NCBI RefSeq assembly: GCF_003051085.1
Contig: NZ_QAOM01000009.1
Coordinates: 1-64,000, forward strand
Length of the DNA stretch: 64,000 nucleotides
Direction: 5' to 3'
Origin: Trichococcus patagoniensis
Lineage (GTDB): Bacteria; Bacillota; Bacilli; Lactobacillales; Aerococcaceae
This document shows positions 40,060 through 49,273 of this stretch, in pieces. The stretch's first letter is position 1; each line of letters begins with the position of its first letter. The notes beneath the pieces were generated by a model. That model saw nothing but the letters and a program-made list of their open reading frames with translations, searched no databases and had not been told where the DNA came from. A program made the translations under genes and the position numbers.

Positions 40060-41046
40060 TCACTTTTCTATGTTGTTTTTTGTTTCCGCTTTGACATCGT
40101 AGGCTTTGATGATGCTTGCAACAACCGGATGGCGCACGACATCATAAGTATCAAAGGTGACAAAAGTGATGTCCGGGATACCCTGAAGTTTCTTCTCGGC
40201 ATCGATCAATCCTGAAAGGGCGCCTTTCGGCAAATCGATCTGGGTCTTGTCGCCGTTGATGATCATTTTTGATCCGAACCCGAGCCGCGTCAGGAACATC
40301 TTCATCTGTGCGACAGTCGTGTTCTGAGCCTCATCAAGGATGATGAAGGCATCTTCAAGCGTCCGTCCGCGCATGTAGGCGAGCGGCGCAATTTCGATGA
40401 CTCCCCTATCCATCAAGCGGGTTGTGTGTTCGACGCCATAGATCGCATAAAGCGCGTCATAAACCGGGCGCAGATACGGGTCAACTTTTTCCTTCAGATC
40501 TCCGGGCAGGAAGCCTAGGTTTTCTCCAGCTTCAACAGCCGGACGGGTCAGGATGATCTTTTTTACCTTACCGTTCTTCAGCGCCTCGACAGCCATCACT
40601 ACGGCCAAGAAGGTTTTTCCGGTTCCGGCGGGGCCTATTCCGAATACGACGTCTTTTTTCTTGACGGCCTGCACATATTGTCTTTGGCCGAAATTTTTCG
40701 CCCGGATAGGCTTGCCTGCATACGATCTGCCGATTTCCTCTTCGTAAAGGTTGATGAAGAAGTCTAGGCTACCGCGTTCCGACATTTTTATAGCTGTGAC
40801 GATATCTGTTTGTGAAATAGGGATGCCGCGCGCTAACAATTCCAATAGTTGCTTCAACAGGGAGCGGGCCTTGTCGACAGCCGACTCTTCACCACTGATT
40901 TCGATTTTCATGCCGCGGCTTGTAATGGTCACATGCAAAGCATCTTCCAGCATCTTCAGATGCTTGTCCTGTGATCCAAATAATTGAGGCAAAACGGATG
41001 CGTCCATCACTTCAATTTTCTCTGTTTTATTCACTTTATCGGTCAA
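40060..41046 (-). CDS. phoH: PhoH-family ATPase
   Basis: A 328-residue P-loop protein (Walker A FGIGPAGTGKTFLA, Walker B AFIILDEAQNTT) of the PhoH/YbeZ family, which works with YbeY in RNA metabolism. The preferred start is TTG at 41046, ten bases after a GAGGAG site. An upstream ATG at 41091 has no ribosome binding site and sits almost at the start point predicted from a -10 TATACT nearby. The neighbour ybeY supports the assignment. Confidence 0.94.
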   Translation of the reverse strand: MTDKVNKTEKIEVMDASVLPQLFGSQDKHLKMLEDALHVTITSRGMKIEISGEESAVDKARSLLKQLLELLARGIPISQTDIVTAIKMSERGSLDFFINLYEEEIGRSYAGKPIRAKNFGQRQYVQAVKKKDVVFGIGPAGTGKTFLAVVMAVEALKNGKVKKIILTRPAVEAGENLGFLPGDLKEKVDPYLRPVYDALYAIYGVEHTTRLMDRGVIEIAPLAYMRGRTLEDAFIILDEAQNTTVAQMKMFLTRLGFGSKMIINGDKTQIDLPKGALSGLIDAEKKLQGIPDITFVTFDTYDVVRHPVVASIIKAYDVKAETKNNIEK

Positions 41047-41174
41047 ACAAGCTACACTCCTCTTTTTTTGGGGATTTTTTTCACTGCTCATTGCTAACAG
41101 TATAACATAAAGCGGGATGGCTTATGAAAATATTTATCCCTCTGGTATTCGGGATAATTTTTCTGGACGACAAA

Positions 41175-41206
41175 AAAATGGAATGATACGGATATCATCC
41201 CATTTT
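41175..41206 (-). terminator. intrinsic terminator after rpsU
   Basis: A 14-bp stem with one mismatch (41175-41188 with 41193-41206), flanked by A and T runs on both sides, lies between rpsU and phoH. Confidence 0.85.
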
Positions 41207-41251
41207 TTATTGGTCAGTCTCTAAGAATTTCAGAAAGTGAGCATCCGGCTG

Positions 41252-41425
41252 TTAGAATTTACGTTTTCTGGCAGCTTCAGATTTTTTCTTGCGTCTCACA
41301 CTTGGCTTTTCATAAAATTCATGTTTACGTGCGTCTTGCATAGTTCCAGTTTTTGAAACAGTACGTTTAAAGCGACGAAGAGCATCATCAAGAGATTCGT
41401 TTTTACGAACAACTGTTTTTGACAT
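41252..41425 (-). CDS. rpsU: 30S ribosomal protein S21
   Basis: A 57-residue basic protein of family length ([20 protein letters not shown], ending in [14 protein letters not shown]). The ATG at 41425 is chosen because GGAGGG lies eight bases upstream. A longer frame has no such site. Followed by a terminator. Confidence 0.97.
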   Translation of the reverse strand: MSKTVVRKNESLDDALRRFKRTVSKTGTMQDARKHEFYEKPSVRRKKKSEAARKRKF

Positions 41426-41606
41426 TAAATATTCCCTCCCTCCGAGCATTAAAAGTAACGTTTCCTTTTGAATGTAAGCAATCAAAATGAAATTGTTCTT
41501 TGGATATTATATCATAGGTGGAAGCAATTGCAACGTTTTATTGCAAAACAAAAAAGTGGATGATCCGACTGGACGAAACCTTCAGCCTATTGATCAGAGG
41601 GAAAAC

Positions 41607-42038
41607 CTATGCAAGAGCCAAACAATTTTTGCAAACACCAAAGATTTCGAAGCGATGGGACGAAATTTGGCATCCCTCCAACTGTTGCTCAAAGAAATCC
41701 ATCGGACACATCTGCAAAGCAATCGTCATCCCGCATTGTTGACAAATGAAGTGATGATGATGGTGCCCTTCATGCAAACAAGTGATCCGGAACAGTTTTT
41801 CATTGTTCAATTCTGTTTCTTCCAAGATCCCAACTTCCACAAAAGTATACAGGTTGCGGTATATCGTATCATAGCTGAGTGTCGGATATTCATCCTCCAA
41901 GGCATGAAGCACAGATTTTGCAGACAGATAGCGGTTAGCTTCCACAAAAACCGTAATGATATCTTCTCTTTTTTGGGTATATTTATAACCTTGTTTCTTT
42001 AACTTCTGCAGTGCCATGGTAACGGTATCTACCGGCAT
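41607..42038 (-). CDS. zur: Fur-family metalloregulator, probably Zur
   Basis: About 143 residues. A winged helix (KKQGYKYTQKREDIITVF, SYDTIYRNLYTF) is followed by a dimerisation domain with a His-rich metal site (GHHHHHFIC) and two Cys pairs (CQQC and CKNC) for structural zinc. Zur controls zinc uptake. PerR or Fur are alternatives, but the nearby nfo gene (as in the Bacillus yqf cluster) and the HHHHHFICQQCG context favour Zur. ATG 42038 is seven bases from a GGGAGGG site. Divergent from ppsR. Confidence 0.85.
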   Translation of the reverse strand: MPVDTVTMALQKLKKQGYKYTQKREDIITVFVEANRYLSAKSVLHALEDEYPTLSYDTIYRNLYTFVEVGILEETELNNEKLFRITCLHEGHHHHHFICQQCGMTIALQMCPMDFFEQQLEGCQISSHRFEIFGVCKNCLALA

Positions 42039-42072
42039 CATTTTCCCTCCCGACTCTATCAATTTCAAATTG

Positions 42073-42101
42073 ACTATAGTATATTATTAGTGAGATTGCA
42101 A
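42073..42101 (-). promoter_or_regulatory. promoter of the Fur-family regulator gene
   Basis: A -35 TTGCAA (42096-42101) and a -10 TATAGT (42073-42078) are 17 bases apart on the minus strand. No clear Zur box (TCGTAATnATTACGA type) is seen in the 90-bp divergent region. Confidence 0.55.
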
Positions 42102-42130
42102 TCATTAAGATTCAGGAAGGACGAGATTAT

Positions 42131-42967
42131 ATGGAACAACCAGAGCAACATGACCTGCATTTTGTCATCATATCCGATTCGGTAGGAGACACCGCCAGAA
42201 AAGTCCTCCAGGCCGTCTTGGCACAATTCCCATCGATAACTGTTCATATGTATCATTATCCGTTCATCAGAAAAATGAAAGACTTGGAGCCTGTATTGGT
42301 AGAGGCCAAAGAACTGAAAGCATTTGTTATCCATACTTTGGTCGTCGAAGATTTGAGTGAATACACTGACAGTTTCTGCGCTGCAGAGGACTTGCCTTGC
42401 TATAATATATTGAAAGCACTGGTCAGGGATATTACCGAAACAACCGGACAGCAGCCTATCCGGAGAGCAGGCGCCCTGCATCGTTTGGATGATGAATACT
42501 TCAACCGGATCAGCGCCATCGAGTTCGCAGTCAAGTACGATGACGGCAAAGATCCGAAGGGTTTCTTGGATGCCGATTTGGTCCTGCTGGGCGTTTCCCG
42601 CACTTCAAAGACGCCGCTATCCATGTTTTTGGCGAACAAGACCATCAAAGTGGCGAACTTGCCGATTATGCCGGAAGCCTCAGTGCCTGACGAAATTTGG
42701 CAAGTGGATCCGAAAAAAATCGTCGGATTGACCAATGATGCTGAGGTATTGAATAGTTTCCGCAAAGAGCGGATGATTGCCTACGGATTATCGCCTGAAA
42801 CCATTTATTCGGACATGGACCGCATCCGGGCCGAGCTGGAATACGCCTATGAATTGTACAACAAATTGGGTTGCATCGTCATCAATGTATCCAAACGTTC
42901 TATAGAAGAAACAGCCGCCATCATCATGAGCAGCATCGAAATCTCAGACACAACCATCATTCCATGA
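42131..42967 (+). CDS. ppsR: bifunctional PPDK regulatory protein (kinase/pyrophosphorylase)
   Basis: A 278-residue DUF299/PSRP family enzyme that phosphorylates and dephosphorylates pyruvate,phosphate dikinase (or PEP synthase), thereby switching gluconeogenic PEP formation. The start HFVIISDSVGDTARKVLQ and the phosphate-binding loop GVSRTSKT (154-161) are diagnostic. The first genes upstream on the same strand are far away, so it is monocistronic, ending at the terminator 42976-43008. The target enzyme is not in the window. Confidence 0.95.
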   Translation: MEQPEQHDLHFVIISDSVGDTARKVLQAVLAQFPSITVHMYHYPFIRKMKDLEPVLVEAKELKAFVIHTLVVEDLSEYTDSFCAAEDLPCYNILKALVRDITETTGQQPIRRAGALHRLDDEYFNRISAIEFAVKYDDGKDPKGFLDADLVLLGVSRTSKTPLSMFLANKTIKVANLPIMPEASVPDEIWQVDPKKIVGLTNDAEVLNSFRKERMIAYGLSPETIYSDMDRIRAELEYAYELYNKLGCIVINVSKRSIEETAAIIMSSIEISDTTIIP

Positions 42968-42975
42968 TATCGAAA

Positions 42976-43008
42976 GAAGAGGCTGTCATTGTGACAGCCC
43001 CTTCTTTT
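42976..43008. terminator. intrinsic terminator after ppsR
   Basis: An 8-bp GC-rich stem (GGCTGTCA/TGACAGCC) is extended by GAAG/CTTC and followed by TTTTT on the + strand. It may also serve the TPM gene on the minus strand. Confidence 0.85.
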
Positions 43009-43037
43009 TCTTCTATTCCGATTCCGAAACTGATTTG

Positions 43038-43895
43038 CTAGAACCCTCTGCTGGATCCGCCGCCTCCGGAAGAACCTCCGCCTCCAAAGCCGCCGCCTCC
43101 GCCAAAACCACCACCACCGAAGCCGCCGCCGCCATACCCGCCACGATGATTGTTGCCTCGGTAACCGCCACCTCCACCGCTAAGAAGCAACCACCACAAC
43201 GGATTCATTCCGCCGCCCCGTCCACCGCGTCCGCCTCTGCCTCTGCCGCCAAAAAAGAAGGACAACACTAAAAGGATGAACAGGAATTGGACGATTGACG
43301 CGAAGAATGATGAATCGCCTTCCGCGTATTGCGTTGTATCGACAGGATAGCCGGAGAAAATCACGTCGTCATCATATTGGTATTCCTCATTGACGACGAC
43401 CGCCGCCTCAGTAAAGATTTCTTTCAGACCGCCATCGAAGTCATTGGCCGAAAGATAATCCAGATGATTGTCCAGAATTCTGCCGGTCCTGCTGTCCGTT
43501 AAGGCACCTTCCAGACCGTATCCGATTTCGAAGCGGATTTCCCTTTCTTCCAGAGCCAACAAAATCAGCACACCGTTATCGGCATCCGCCTGCCCAATTT
43601 TCCACTTTTCGAACAGATCGACAGAATATTCCTCGATTGTCTCACCCTGCAGCGAATCGACCACTGCCACGACAACTTGGGGTTTTTCCTCCGTCAATTC
43701 GTATTGCTCATTCACGCTCAGGATGAATGCTTTCGTTTCTTCGGAGAGCGTGCCGCTTGGATCATAGACATAAAACTCAGTTGTCGGATCAGGCAAGGCT
43801 TGCGCATGTTTGGAAGGCGCGAACGCCATCGAAAAGAAGAATACCCCCAAAACCGCAAGCAATTGCCATCGCGCCTTTTTCCTCATTTGAAACAA
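43038..43895 (-). CDS. TPM-domain (YgcG-like) membrane protein with Gly-rich C-terminus
   Basis: A 285-residue exported protein. It has a signal peptide (about 1-34), a TPM domain (YVYDPSGTLSEETKAFILSV, VVVAVVDSLQGETIEEYSVD, RFEIGYGLEGALTDSRTG), one membrane helix near 205-220 and a tail made almost entirely of Gly with Arg, Ser and Phe. TPM proteins are linked to photosystem repair in plants and to unknown envelope roles in bacteria. The TTG at 43895 is the best match to a GAGGGG site at spacing 11, and ATG 43886 is an alternative. The lemA neighbour is the usual partner. Confidence 0.85.
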   Translation of the reverse strand: MFQMRKKARWQLLAVLGVFFFSMAFAPSKHAQALPDPTTEFYVYDPSGTLSEETKAFILSVNEQYELTEEKPQVVVAVVDSLQGETIEEYSVDLFEKWKIGQADADNGVLILLALEEREIRFEIGYGLEGALTDSRTGRILDNHLDYLSANDFDGGLKEIFTEAAVVVNEEYQYDDDVIFSGYPVDTTQYAEGDSSFFASIVQFLFILLVLSFFFGGRGRGGRGGRGGGMNPLWWLLLSGGGGGYRGNNHRGGYGGGGFGGGGFGGGGGFGGGGSSGGGGSSRGF

Positions 43896-43914
43896 AACAT
43901 CATCAGCCCCTCAA

Positions 43915-44496
43915 TTATTCATCGTCTGTATTCAGGTCTACACTAGGTGCGGTTTCAGCGCCGCTGACCGCCTCAAAATAAGATTTTTCATTAAATCCGA
44001 AAAGCCCTGCCATGAGCGATCCCGGGAACCGTTTGACTTTGTTGTTGTATTGTTGCACAGCTTCGTTGTAACGATCCCTTTCGACTGAAATCCTGTTTTC
44101 GGTACCTGCCAATTCATCCATAAGAGCCGTCACTTGTTCGTTTGATTTCAGTTCCGGATAGTTCTCGACAATTACCAATAGGCGTGAAAGTGCGGATTCC
44201 ATTTCGTTGCTGGCCGTAACCTGTTCTTCGGTCGTTTGGGCACTGCCGATTCTGGCACGGGCATCAGCGATTGCACCGAATACTTCCTGTTCCTGTTCCA
44301 TGGCGCCTTTTACCGATTCCACCAAGTTGGGGATCAGATCATAACGTCTTTGCAGTTTGGTTTCCACATTCGCCCATTGCACATCGACATTGCTCTCCTC
44401 CGTCACCAAACCATTATAGGAGCTGATCAACGGTACTCCCAATAGCAACACCGCAATAAAAACTCCGATTAAGCCTTTCAACCAACCTTTCATCAT
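43915..44496 (-). CDS. lemA: LemA family membrane protein
   Basis: A 193-residue protein with one N-terminal membrane helix (LIGVFIAVLLLGVPLIS) and a long helical domain with the family pattern SNVDVQWANVETKLQRRYDL and IPNLVESVKGAM. The function is unknown. Family members co-occur with TPM proteins, as here, 20 bp apart in one operon. GGAG precedes the ATG. Confidence 0.93.
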   Translation of the reverse strand: MMKGWLKGLIGVFIAVLLLGVPLISSYNGLVTEESNVDVQWANVETKLQRRYDLIPNLVESVKGAMEQEQEVFGAIADARARIGSAQTTEEQVTASNEMESALSRLLVIVENYPELKSNEQVTALMDELAGTENRISVERDRYNEAVQQYNNKVKRFPGSLMAGLFGFNEKSYFEAVSGAETAPSVDLNTDDE

Positions 44497-44582
44497 TCCA
44501 TCTCCTTTAATCTTTCATTTTGTGCTTGTATACAATTATCCCTGAACTTCGGTAAAACCGCATCCATCCAAAGATGTATTTC

Positions 44583-45476
44583 TTACTGATTCAGTATATC
44601 TTCCAATAAACGCGGATTGAATGTCTGCGACTTCAGCATGTCCAATTCGAATCTGTAAGGCGCCTTCTTGTTCTTTTTGTCCTCGCCGACGAACGGCGTC
44701 TCCAAAATTTTCGGCAGATCCTGCAGTTGCGGATGGTGAACAATTTTGTTCAAGGTTTCGAAACCGATGGTGCCAAAACCGATATTCGCATGTCTGTCTT
44801 TGTGGGCCCCTCGCTCGTTTTTCGAGTCGTTGACATGGATCATTTTCAAACGTTCCAGGCCGATGATGCGGTCGAATTCTTCCAACACGCCATCGAAGTC
44901 CTCTTTGACGTTATAGCCCGCATCGTTCGTATGGCACGTATCCAACGTCACCGAAAGTTTGTCGTTATGGACTACGCCATCCATGATGGCAGCCAACTCT
45001 TCAAAAGTCCGCCCGATCTCGGTGCCTTTTCCGGCCATCGTTTCCAACGCGATCTGTGCAGTCTGGCTAGGCTCCAGAACCTCGTTCAAGCCCTTGATGA
45101 TCTGTTTGATGCCTATTTCAGAACCGGCGCCGACATGCGAACCCGGATGCAGCGTAATCTGTTTTGCGCCCAGCGCTTGCGCCCGCACGATTTCATCGCG
45201 CAAAAACCCGATCGCAAATTCAAAATGATCCGGTTTTGTGGTATTGGCCAAGTTGATGATGTAGGGCGCATGAACGACCAGCTCAACGATGCCGTGCTTG
45301 GCCATATAGTCCATGCCTTCCGGAATATTCATCTCATCGACATTTTTTCTCCGGGTATTCTGCGGAGCGCCAGTGTAGATCATAAATACCGAAGAACCGT
45401 ACGCTGCTGCTTCCTCTGCTGAGCCCAACAGCATTTTTTTACCGCCCATAGAAACATGTGATCCTATCTTTAACAT
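44583..45476 (-). CDS. nfo: endonuclease IV (AP endonuclease)
   Basis: A 297-residue TIM-barrel zinc nuclease that cuts 5' of abasic sites in base excision repair. Metal-ligand motifs are visible: [50 protein letters not shown] and ETPFVG. AAGGGTG lies before the ATG. It is separated from aspS by a strong terminator. Confidence 0.98.
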   Translation of the reverse strand: MLKIGSHVSMGGKKMLLGSAEEAAAYGSSVFMIYTGAPQNTRRKNVDEMNIPEGMDYMAKHGIVELVVHAPYIINLANTTKPDHFEFAIGFLRDEIVRAQALGAKQITLHPGSHVGAGSEIGIKQIIKGLNEVLEPSQTAQIALETMAGKGTEIGRTFEELAAIMDGVVHNDKLSVTLDTCHTNDAGYNVKEDFDGVLEEFDRIIGLERLKMIHVNDSKNERGAHKDRHANIGFGTIGFETLNKIVHHPQLQDLPKILETPFVGEDKKNKKAPYRFELDMLKSQTFNPRLLEDILNQ

Positions 45477-45548
45477 ATCTTCACCCTTTTGTTGTGTATT
45501 ATCCTAATAGGCAATTACGCCTTCCTTTAATGAAAAGAGACGAAAAAG

Positions 45549-45585
45549 CCAGCCTTATGATACGATTATTGTATCATAAGGCTGG
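45549..45585 (-). terminator. strong terminator after aspS
   Basis: A perfect 15-bp stem (45549-45563 with 45571-45585), with five A to the left (T on the minus strand) and TTTT to the right. Confidence 0.9.
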
Positions 45586-45622
45586 TTTTCCTTACCATCA
45601 GATGCTCTTTTTTGCTCGAGTG

Positions 45623-47389
45623 TTAGTCTAATGAAGCGATTTTCAGGCTCAATTCTTTCAACTGAGCTGCGCTTACTTCGCTTGGGGCGTTCGTCATCGG
45701 GTCGAAAGCTTTCCCGTTTTTAGGGAACGCGATCACTTCGCGGATATTCGATTCGCCAGCCAACAACATGACCAGACGATCCAATCCTAAAGCGATGCCG
45801 CCGTGCGGTGGGAAACCGTAATCGAATGCATCCAACAAGAAGCCGAACTCCTCTTCGGCATCTTCTTTGCTGAAGCCAAGTGCCGCAAACATCTGCTCCT
45901 GTACTTCCCTTGTGTAGATGCGCAGAGATCCGCCGCCGATTTCATAGCCGTTCAGGACGATATCGTAGGCTTGTGCATAGACTTCTTCCGGATGATCGGC
46001 TAATTTGGCAAGATCTTCATCGTTTGGACGAGTGAACGGATGGTGCATGGCAGTGTAGCGTTTTGCGTCCGCATCGTACTCAAGCAATGGCCAATCCACA
46101 ACCCAAACGAAAGCAAATTGGGATTTGTCGATCAGATCAAGATCGCGGCCGAACTTCAGACGCAGCTCTCCCAAAGCTTGATAAACGATTTCTTTTTTGT
46201 CAGCAACGAACACCAGCAAGTCGCCAGGTTCCGCACCCATCAGTCTGATCAGTTCTTCGCTGTCTTCGGTGAAGAATTTCGCCACGGCACCTTTCAGTCC
46301 GTCCTCCTCAACCTTCATCCAAGCCATGCCTTTCGCGCCGTATTGTTTGGCGTATTCGATCAGGTTATCCATGTCTTTGCGCGAATAGGCGTCGGCTTTG
46401 CCTTTGACGTTCAATCCGCGGACTTGGCCGCCGTTTTCGCTGGTCGCTTTGAATACATTGAATGAAGATGTTTTCGCAAATTCATTCATGTCGATCAGTT
46501 CCAAAGCGAAACGGGTATCCGGCTTATCGCTACCGAAACGGTTCATTGCTTCGTCGTAGGAGATACGGGGGAATGGAGCCGGGATTTCTTTGCCCAACAC
46601 GTCCTTCATGACTTTCTGAAGCATAGTTTCGGTGATTTCCTGGATCTCATCAGCTGACAGGAAACTGGTTTCGATATCGATTTGGGTGAATTCCGGTTGT
46701 CTGTCACCGCGCAGATCTTCATCGCGGAAGCAGCGCACGATTTGGTAATAGCGGTCAAAGCCTGCGCCCATCAGCATCTGTTTGAACAGTTGCGGCGACT
46801 GCGGCAGTGCATAAAATTCGCCTTGGTGGACACGGGATGGAACGATATAGTCACGCGCACCTTCCGGAGTCGATTTCGTCAAATAAGGTGTTTCGATATC
46901 CATGAAATGCAAGTCATCCAAATAATTGCGGACTGTACGCGTCGTTTGGTGGCGAATTTTCATGTTGTTCATCATTTTGTCTCTTCTTAAGTCGATGTAA
47001 CGGTATTTCATGCGCAATTCATCCGATACGTTCAGATCGCCTTCGATATAGAATGGCGGTGTTTTCGCTTTCGCCAAAATCTCCACGGATTCCGCTTCGA
47101 TTTCGATCGTGCCTGTGCCGATGTTCGGATTGATCTGATTTGCTTCACGAAGGACTACTTTACCTTTGACTTGCAGGACATATTCCCCACGGATTGTTTC
47201 TGCGATGCGGAACGCTTCTTCGTTGAACTCTGTATTGAAAACGACTTGGACGATGCCTTCGCGATCACGCAAATGGATGAAGATCAATCCGCCTAAGTCT
47301 CTTCTTTTGTTTACCCAACCATTGGCGACGACAGTCTGCCCAACGGATGCTTCCGTCAATAATCCGCAATACTCTGTTCTTCTATCCAT
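45623..47389 (-). CDS. aspS: aspartyl-tRNA synthetase
   Basis: A 588-residue class IIb synthetase. It has an N-terminal OB anticodon-binding domain ([20 protein letters not shown]), a catalytic core with [20 protein letters not shown] and [20 protein letters not shown] (motif 2), a bacterial GAD insertion, and motif 3 [13 protein letters not shown]. The ATG at 47389 has an AAGGG site eight bases upstream. It lies 24 bp after hisS, and both are under the same T-box. It is not possible from sequence alone to say whether it is discriminating or also charges tRNA-Asn. Confidence 0.98.
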   Translation of the reverse strand: MDRRTEYCGLLTEASVGQTVVANGWVNKRRDLGGLIFIHLRDREGIVQVVFNTEFNEEAFRIAETIRGEYVLQVKGKVVLREANQINPNIGTGTIEIEAESVEILAKAKTPPFYIEGDLNVSDELRMKYRYIDLRRDKMMNNMKIRHQTTRTVRNYLDDLHFMDIETPYLTKSTPEGARDYIVPSRVHQGEFYALPQSPQLFKQMLMGAGFDRYYQIVRCFRDEDLRGDRQPEFTQIDIETSFLSADEIQEITETMLQKVMKDVLGKEIPAPFPRISYDEAMNRFGSDKPDTRFALELIDMNEFAKTSSFNVFKATSENGGQVRGLNVKGKADAYSRKDMDNLIEYAKQYGAKGMAWMKVEEDGLKGAVAKFFTEDSEELIRLMGAEPGDLLVFVADKKEIVYQALGELRLKFGRDLDLIDKSQFAFVWVVDWPLLEYDADAKRYTAMHHPFTRPNDEDLAKLADHPEEVYAQAYDIVLNGYEIGGGSLRIYTREVQEQMFAALGFSKEDAEEEFGFLLDAFDYGFPPHGGIALGLDRLVMLLAGESNIREVIAFPKNGKAFDPMTNAPSEVSAAQLKELSLKIASLD

Positions 47390-47413
47390 TTTCACTACCC
47401 TTTTCTGTATGTT

Positions 47414-48736
47414 CTAGTCTTCTTTTCCGAAAAATTCATTAAAAGCCGTCATGTCGGCTGTCTGTATTTTGTACACTTTATCAAAATCCGCGTAAATCTC
47501 AGTCAACGCCACTTTCTGCTCTTTGCCGGTCGACATTACTTTGAATTGCGCTTGTTTGTTGTTCAACTCGTCTTCGCCTATGGTCAGCACTACTTTGGCC
47601 CCATTCTTCGTGGCGGTTTTGAATTGCGCTTTGGCTTTGCGGTCATGGAAGTCCCGGTCCGCCGAATACCCTGCTTGGCGCGCGTTTTGGACCAATTTCA
47701 AGGTTTCGATGTTCGTAGCCTCCCCCAAACCGACCACATAGACATCCAACTCGGATAGTTTCGGTACATCGACTTGTTGATCCTTCATCAAAAGGATCAG
47801 TCTTTCCAAGCCCATCCCGAAGCCAAAACCAGGCACTTCCGGCCCGCCGATTTCCTGGACCAAACCGTCATAGCGACCACCGCCGCAGATGGTCGTTTCC
47901 GCTCCGAAGACTGCGGATGAGGTCATGATTTCAAAGATGGTATCCTGGTAATAATCGAGTCCGCGGACCATATTGCTGTTGATCGTGAAAGGGATTTTCA
48001 ATGCCTGAAGCATTTCCTGAACTGTTTCAAAATGTTTCCTTGAATCATCGGACAGGAACTCCAAGATGCTTGGTGCCTGGGCAACGATTTCCTTGTCGCG
48101 CTTGTCTTTGCTGTCCAACACGCGCAACGGATTCTTATGGAGACGGGTCTGGGAATCTTTGCTCAATTCATCATGGAAAGGCTCCAAGTAGGCGATCAGC
48201 GCTTCGCGGTATCTGATCCGATCTTCGGTCTTGCCCAACGAATTGATGACCAATTTCAGATCGCTTAATTCCAATTCTTTCAGTATATCCCATGCCAACG
48301 CCATGGTTTCGACATCGGTCGCCGGATTTACGCTTCCAAAAACTTCGACACCCAATTGGTGGAATTGACGCATCCGTCCGCCCTGTGGTCTTTCGTAGCG
48401 GAACATTGGGCTGATGTAATAGACTTTCAGCGGTTTCGGATGTTCAGGACCGAACAGTTTGTTTTCGACGTAAGCCCGGACTACTGGAGCCGTTCCTTCA
48501 GGCTTCAATGCGATGTGTCGTTCGCCCTTGTCGTAGAAGTCGTACATTTCCTTCGATACGATGTCACTCGTATCGCCGACCCCTCTGGAGAACAGTTCAT
48601 AACTTTCGAACATCGGGGTGCGGATTTCTGAAAATTGATAGTCATGCAGTAAGATCCGGGATGTTTCTTCCACGTATTGCCAAATTTCTGCTTCCTGCAA
48701 AAATATGTCGGCAGTCCCTTTTGGTTTTTGTATCAT
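47414..48736 (-). CDS. hisS: histidyl-tRNA synthetase
   Basis: A 440-residue class IIa synthetase. Motif 2 is [20 protein letters not shown]-like ([15 protein letters not shown] visible), the histidine motif is [14 protein letters not shown], motif 3 includes [14 protein letters not shown], and a C-terminal anticodon-binding domain follows. The AAAGGA site is 13 bases from the ATG, rather far, but an in-frame stop excludes an earlier start. Transcribed from the T-box leader at 48797-49020. Confidence 0.97.
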   Translation of the reverse strand: MIQKPKGTADIFLQEAEIWQYVEETSRILLHDYQFSEIRTPMFESYELFSRGVGDTSDIVSKEMYDFYDKGERHIALKPEGTAPVVRAYVENKLFGPEHPKPLKVYYISPMFRYERPQGGRMRQFHQLGVEVFGSVNPATDVETMALAWDILKELELSDLKLVINSLGKTEDRIRYREALIAYLEPFHDELSKDSQTRLHKNPLRVLDSKDKRDKEIVAQAPSILEFLSDDSRKHFETVQEMLQALKIPFTINSNMVRGLDYYQDTIFEIMTSSAVFGAETTICGGGRYDGLVQEIGGPEVPGFGFGMGLERLILLMKDQQVDVPKLSELDVYVVGLGEATNIETLKLVQNARQAGYSADRDFHDRKAKAQFKTATKNGAKVVLTIGEDELNNKQAQFKVMSTGKEQKVALTEIYADFDKVYKIQTADMTAFNEFFGKED

Positions 48737-48796
48737 TTTTTATAACCATTCCTTTCGCTTCATACTGTTTTCTGTCTGAAAAAAAGCAAAAAAATA

Positions 48797-49020
48797 GCCC
48801 TCTTTCCATCATGGAAAAGGACGATTAGTCAGACGTGGTGCCACCTTTATTCGAAAGCATAGCTTTCCTTTAACGAGTAACGTTCGTGGCGTAATAGCTT
48901 TTCACTATTAATCCTCCAACCTGTCTTTCAAATAAACGTTTGGGAGTGCTCTCAGCCGCGGCAATCCTCTCTGAATCAAACCAATCTATTCTACTTCGAT
49001 CTTCACTGGACATTTATAAT
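48797..49020 (-). promoter_or_regulatory. T-box riboswitch leader of hisS-aspS, specifier GAC (Asp)
   Basis: The minus strand has the T-box AGGTGGCACCACG (48834-48846) and a terminator hairpin (48797-48822) followed by a T run. Stem I shows a GAAAGACA segment aligned with the GAAAGGC specifier loop of the glyQS leader in this window, so the specifier is GAC (48923-48925), an aspartate codon. No CAC histidine triplet lies at this place. Both synthetase genes would therefore respond to uncharged tRNA-Asp. Confidence 0.85.
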
Positions 49021-49027
49021 TTCCTTA

Positions 49028-49056
49028 ACGATACAAGATACGCACCGAATTGTCAA
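49028..49056 (-). promoter_or_regulatory. promoter of the hisS-aspS leader
   Basis: A -35 TTGACA (49051-49056) and a -10 TATCGT (49028-49033) are 17 bases apart on the minus strand. Confidence 0.6.
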
Positions 49057-49181
49057 TACTGTTTTCATCATATTTTCACTTTCCGGGTCAGCACAGTCAA
49101 TCGCATATTCTGTGTCGGCTGGTTGCCTCGCGGTTCCTCTTTGTCCGTATAGGGAACAGATCCATAATTTCTGAAAAGGCT

Positions 49182-49211
49182 TTGCATTGGATGCCGTATC
49201 TTTGCTATAAT
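49182..49211 (+). promoter_or_regulatory. promoter of the amidase gene
   Basis: A -35 TTGCAT (49182-49187), an 18-base spacer ending in TGC (extended -10) and a perfect -10 TATAAT (49206-49211). Confidence 0.75.
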
Positions 49212-49273
49212 GATAGAAGAATTGAACAATTTTTGTAAATTTTATGCATTCCAAACCAGAAAGGAGACAATCA

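Noticed and set aside
43040-43260. Repetitive CCGCCGCC-like tract suggesting a repeat array or CRISPR
   Set aside because: It encodes the glycine-rich tail of the TPM protein. The units are irregular and there are no spacers.
44727-45422. 231-codon + strand frame opposite nfo
   Set aside because: It lies wholly antisense to well-matched endonuclease IV, with no start signals.
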